DNA of 64,000 nucleotides, taken from assembly GCA_036389275.1 (NCBI GenBank), contig DASVQE010000044.1:18027-82026 (forward strand). Reading direction: 5' to 3'. A program made the position numbers and the translations under genes. Shown piece by piece: positions 59,490 through 64,000 of this stretch. A model generated the notes under the pieces. It was not told where the DNA came from. It searched no databases and saw nothing but the letters and a program-made list of their open reading frames with translations. The DNA comes from QHVT01 sp036389275 (lineage in GTDB: Bacteria > Acidobacteriota > Thermoanaerobaculia > Gp7-AA8). Numbering within the stretch: position 1 is the first letter of the stretch; every line of letters begins with the position of its first letter.

Positions 59490-60149
59490 TCAGAGCGGCG
59501 GGCGGCGCGGTGCGCGGCCGCGGGTGGTTGGCGGCGTGGCATCGGGCGGCGCGGCGATCTCGCGGCCGCGCCAGCGCATCGGCACCGCGTTCGTGTACAC
59601 CGCTTCGTTCTTCTCCAGCCAGATCGGAAACAGCGCGTCGGCGCGCGCTTTGTCCGACACCGCTTTCTGGGTGATGCCGATCAGCTCGCGGAACGGCTCG
59701 ACATCGCCGAGGAAATTCACCTTCACGCGCAGACCGTAGGCGAGATTCGGCGAGGGCGAGCCTTCGCCGCCGCTGGCCGGCGAGAGGAACGCGATACGCG
59801 CCGAGGTGGTGAACGTCTTCTTCTCGCCCGGCGCGATCTCGACGAGCCGCGGCAGCAGTTGCTCGCCCGGCACTTCCGAACCGATGTTCACCGTCACGAC
59901 CTGCGACTCGGCGTCGTAACTCGTCTCCGGGACGATGTCGGCCACGGCGATCGGGCGGTCGCGGTTGTTCGTGATCTCGTAGGTGATCGGCACCGGCGTG
60001 CCGGGCCGCAGCTCGTCGCCGCGGATCTCCGCATCGACGCGCACCGCGCTCTCGGTCCCGACCACGCGCCGCGGCGCATCCATGTCGACCGGAATGCTGC
60101 TGCATCCGGCGAGCAGGAGCAGCGTCACGCGTGCAAAGGTCTTGAGCAA
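59490..60149 (-). CDS. Lipoprotein, paralogue of 60345-60965
   Basis: A 219-residue lipoprotein: signal MLKTFARVTLLLLAGCSS with lipobox LAGC, then a beta-sandwich domain (RVDAEIRGDELRPGTPVPITYEITNNRDRPIAV...) and a C-terminal segment ALFPIWLEKNEAVYTNAVPMRW. It aligns with the neighbouring protein at DxPRRxxGxExxVRVDA, IGSE(V/I)P, IAPGxxKxF and WLExNxxxxxNxxPxxW. Function unknown. Confidence 0.65.
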   Translation of the reverse strand: MLKTFARVTLLLLAGCSSIPVDMDAPRRVVGTESAVRVDAEIRGDELRPGTPVPITYEITNNRDRPIAVADIVPETSYDAESQVVTVNIGSEVPGEQLLPRLVEIAPGEKKTFTTSARIAFLSPASGGEGSPSPNLAYGLRVKVNFLGDVEPFRELIGITQKAVSDKARADALFPIWLEKNEAVYTNAVPMRWRGREIAAPPDATPPTTRGRAPRRPPL

Positions 60150-60171
60150 GGCCGCCTAGTGTAGAACGAAT

Positions 60172-60343
60172 GGGGACGACCGGGGGCCTCCGGCGGCTGG
60201 GGCCACAGGCCCCAGACCCCGTTTGGTTGGCCTAGCCTCCGCGACACTGCCTCCAAGCTCGCGACACTGTGTCGCGGAGGCTAGGCCAATCAATGGGGTC
60301 CGGGGCCCGTGGCCCCGGCCGCCGGAGGCCCCTCGTCGTCCCC
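60172..60343. repeat. 172-bp palindromic element, copy 2
   Basis: Starts GGGGACGAC, ends GTCGTCCCC. The central perfect 21-bp inverted repeat is 60227-60247 with 60269-60289. It ends one base before the stop codon of the convergent-side gene (60345). Confidence 0.85.
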
Positions 60344-60344
60344 T

Positions 60345-60965
60345 TCAGTACGTACCGCGCTGGTCCGCCTCGGCCACGGCGGTGCGCGGGCGCGCGGACC
60401 ACTGAACCGGGATGCTGTTGAGGAAGATCGTGTCGTTTGATTCGAGCCAGTGGTCGAACAGTTGATCGCTCAGCGCGCGACGCTCCGTCAGCGGCTCGAA
60501 CGAGGCGAGATCGCGCAGCACCGTCACCTTCACCTGCACATAGCGCGGCGGCGCGACCAGCGAGCTGCGCACGGCGGCGGCGTTGATCGTGGCCACGGCG
60601 GCGGTGCGGAACACCTTCGTCTGCCCCGGCGCGATCGAGACCAGATGCGGCATGCGCCCGTCGGCCGGAATCTCCGAGCCGATGGCGACGGTGATCGTGC
60701 GCGAGTCCTCGTCGTAGCTGGCGTCGCTGACGCGGTCGGCCAGGGCGATGACCTCGTCGCCGAGGTTCTGAACCTGATACGTCACGCCGATCGGCGCGCC
60801 CGGCGAGACCGTCTCCTGCACGAGCTGCGCGTCGACGCGCACATTGTCTTCACGGCCGAGGGCGCGGCGCGGATCGTTCATGTCGATGCCGGCTCCATGA
60901 GCCGCTGCCGCGTGCAGCAGCGCGATCGCGGCGATGAGGAGAAACAGCAGCCGGGTAGAGCGCAT
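60345..60965 (-). CDS. Secreted protein, paralogue of 59490-60149
   Basis: A 206-residue exported protein: signal peptide MRSTRLLFLLIAAIALLHAAAA, then the same beta-type domain as its neighbour (VRVDAQLVQETVSPGAPIGVTYQVQN, IGSEIPADGRMPHLVSIAPGQTKVF, FDHWLESNDTIFLNSIPVQW). Here the lipobox is missing, so one paralogue is anchored and one free. Start at ATG 60965 behind GGAGGTCGTCG. The upstream continuation of this frame is antisense to lepA and not coding. Confidence 0.65.
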   Translation of the reverse strand: MRSTRLLFLLIAAIALLHAAAAHGAGIDMNDPRRALGREDNVRVDAQLVQETVSPGAPIGVTYQVQNLGDEVIALADRVSDASYDEDSRTITVAIGSEIPADGRMPHLVSIAPGQTKVFRTAAVATINAAAVRSSLVAPPRYVQVKVTVLRDLASFEPLTERRALSDQLFDHWLESNDTIFLNSIPVQWSARPRTAVAEADQRGTY

Positions 60966-61057
60966 CGACGACCTCCGTGAATCGTTCTCGATTCGACCGG
61001 AAGAGCCGGAAGCGTGCCACGTTATTTTGAATGCGTGACGGCGGTCACGCCGCGCGA

Positions 61058-62854
<1,797 letters not shown>

Positions 62855-62902
62855 TCGCCGGGCAATTAACACGAAAGGACGGGTTTGTCATCCACCGGTT
62901 TG

Positions 62903-63142
62903 TCATCCAGCGCCGCGCGAACCGCCGCCGCGCCACTGCGTGCCGCAGTCGAGGCAGACGCGCTCGTTGAGCAGGAGATGGGCGAGCACGATGGCGGCGA
63001 TGATCACCGCGCCGGCGAGGCCGCCGTGGAGGTGGAAGAGGAGCACGCCCGGAATGGCGAGCGCGATCAGCACGACGTAGATGGTCCAAGTGCGCATGCC
63101 GCCGCGGCGGATGTGGTCGGAACCGCAGTTGGGACAGGTCAT
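62903..63142 (-). CDS. Zinc-ribbon membrane protein
   Basis: A 79-residue protein: N-terminal half of a zinc ribbon (C-P-N-C), two hydrophobic helices (WTIYVVLIALAIPGVLLFHL, GAVIIAAIVLAHLLL), then the second Cys pair (C-L-D-C). Small zinc-ribbon membrane proteins of this layout are common and uncharacterised. Confidence 0.6.
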   Translation of the reverse strand: MTCPNCGSDHIRRGGMRTWTIYVVLIALAIPGVLLFHLHGGLAGAVIIAAIVLAHLLLNERVCLDCGTQWRGGGSRGAG

Positions 63143-63162
63143 CTTTGATATCGTCCCACGCG

Positions 63163-63915
63163 ATGGATCTCGGCATCAGCGGACGCGTGGCGATGGTCTC
63201 GGCGGCGTCGAAAGGTCTCGGCCGCGCCATCGCCGAAGGGCTGCAGCGCGAAGGTTGCAAAATCTCGGTCTGCTCGCGGTCCGGTCCCGATTTCGGCGAT
63301 GTGTCGGTGTCGTGCGATGTCGCCAATCCCGACGATCTGCAGCGGTGGTACGACGAGACGATCGCGCGCCTCGGACGCGTGGACATTCTCGTCACGAATA
63401 CCGGCGGTCCGCCGGCCGCGCCGTTTCTCAAGCTCGAGGAAGCGCAGTGGCGGAGCGGCATCGACTCGACGCTGCTGAATGTGGTGCGTCTCTGCCGGAT
63501 GGTGATCCCGGAGATGCAGTCGCGGCGCTGGGGCCGCATCGTGAATCTCACTTCGTTCGTTGCGAAGCAGCCGGTGGAGTTGCTGACGATCAGCTCGACG
63601 TTGCGCGCCGGGCTGTCCGCGCTGACGAAGACGCTGGCCGATCAGGTGGCGCGCGATGGGATCCTGGTCAACGCGGTGCTGCCCGGCCACTTCCTCACCG
63701 ACCGGCAGAAGCAGCTCAGCGAGATCCGGGCGAAGGATCAGGGGATCACGCCGGAGGAGTACCTGCGCAAGTCGGAGCAGGTGATCCCGCTCGGGCGCTA
63801 CGGCCGCGTCGAGGAGATGGCGGACGTGGTGGCGTTTCTCTGCAGCGAGCGCGCAAGCTACGTCACCGGCACATCCCTGCAGATCGACGGCGGGCTGTAT
63901 CGCGGGACGTTCTAA
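63163..63915 (+). CDS. Short-chain dehydrogenase-like protein without YxxxK
   Basis: A 250-residue Rossmann protein: GRVAMVSAASKGLGRAIAEGL nucleotide loop (Gly motif A-S-K-G-L-G), CDVANPDD, NTGGPPAAPF, VNLTSFVAKQPVELLTISSTLRAGL, and the C-terminal ERASYVTGTSLQIDGGLYRGT. The catalytic Y-x-x-x-K position reads S-S-T-L-R, so classical SDR chemistry is doubtful; the conserved Ser of the upstream strand remains. Start at ATG 63163. It ends one base before palindromic element copy 3. Confidence 0.82.
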   Translation: MDLGISGRVAMVSAASKGLGRAIAEGLQREGCKISVCSRSGPDFGDVSVSCDVANPDDLQRWYDETIARLGRVDILVTNTGGPPAAPFLKLEEAQWRSGIDSTLLNVVRLCRMVIPEMQSRRWGRIVNLTSFVAKQPVELLTISSTLRAGLSALTKTLADQVARDGILVNAVLPGHFLTDRQKQLSEIRAKDQGITPEEYLRKSEQVIPLGRYGRVEEMADVVAFLCSERASYVTGTSLQIDGGLYRGTF

Positions 63916-63916
63916 T

Positions 63917-64000
63917 GGGGACGACCGGGGGCCTCCGGCGGCTGGGGCCACAGGCCCCAGACCCCGTTGGTTGGCCTAGCCTCCGCGACACTGTGTCGTG
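63917..64000. repeat. 172-bp palindromic element, copy 3 (truncated by window)
   Basis: Starts GGGGACGAC one base after the SDR stop and matches copy 2 closely up to CCGCGACACTGTGTCG. Here the 20-base segment present between the two inner arms of copies 1 and 2 is missing, so it may be a shorter subtype. The window ends inside it. Confidence 0.75.

Overview
The window is GC-rich, densely packed chromosomal DNA from a Gram-negative bacterium. The TonB-dependent receptor with an N-terminal carboxypeptidase-regulatory domain, the DUF507-type protein next to an acyl-CoA carboxylase subunit, the abundant hybrid histidine kinases, the Ser/Thr kinase and the divergent EF-G paralogue suggest an Acidobacteriota-like lineage. 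That placement is inference from gene content, not from a marker phylogeny.

Layout. 1-6.4 kb: cyanophycinase, an AraC regulator, a membrane protein, and a MocR-type regulator flanked by two related secreted proteins, followed by a PEBP-like lipoprotein. 6.4-15.2 kb: an island integrated in the 3' half of tRNA-Asn(GTT) and bounded by a perfect 48-bp direct repeat. It carries a Gabija-type pair (OLD/TOPRIM nuclease plus UvrD-like helicase) and an IetAS-type pair (AAA ATPase plus subtilisin-like protease), but no recognisable integrase. 15.2-20.2 kb: an unusual cluster with two divergent sigma-factor-like proteins, a third paralogue that keeps only the region-2-like part, a histidine-rich 80-residue protein and small exported proteins. 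Four starts in this cluster are preceded by the same two-block promoter-like motif at nearly constant spacing. 20.2-22 kb: hisS directly behind tRNA-His. 22-33 kb: a signalling region with two hybrid histidine kinases, a GAF-like sensor, a PAS-only protein, four stand-alone receiver proteins and a Cro/C1-type regulator, with a frameshifted MetE-like gene and a ribokinase between them.

33-42 kb: a transport gene and pxpA, then a minus-strand ribosome-assembly and replication operon (rplU, rpmA, obgE, nadD, rsfS, an AAA regulator, rlmH, a DksA/TraR-type gene, holA). 42-52.7 kb: TonB-dependent receptor, sulfatase-TPR lipoprotein, acyl-CoA carboxyltransferase, DUF507 protein, a TldD-like peptidase with an unknown partner, and a Ser/Thr kinase with a C-terminal periplasmic-type region. 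52.7-64 kb: EF-G-like GTPase, a selenium operon in which selD itself reads an in-frame TGA as selenocysteine (Sec20) with a SECIS-like hairpin behind it, an RsbW/STAS-type partner-switch pair, two paralogous exported proteins, lepA and an SDR. Three copies of a roughly 172-bp palindromic element sit a few bases after stop codons in this last part; the third runs off the window end.

Working together: the island genes form two defence modules; the sigma cluster looks like a self-regulating regulon; and the selD operon shows that the host decodes UGA as selenocysteine, so other genes from this genome may be wrongly split at TGA.
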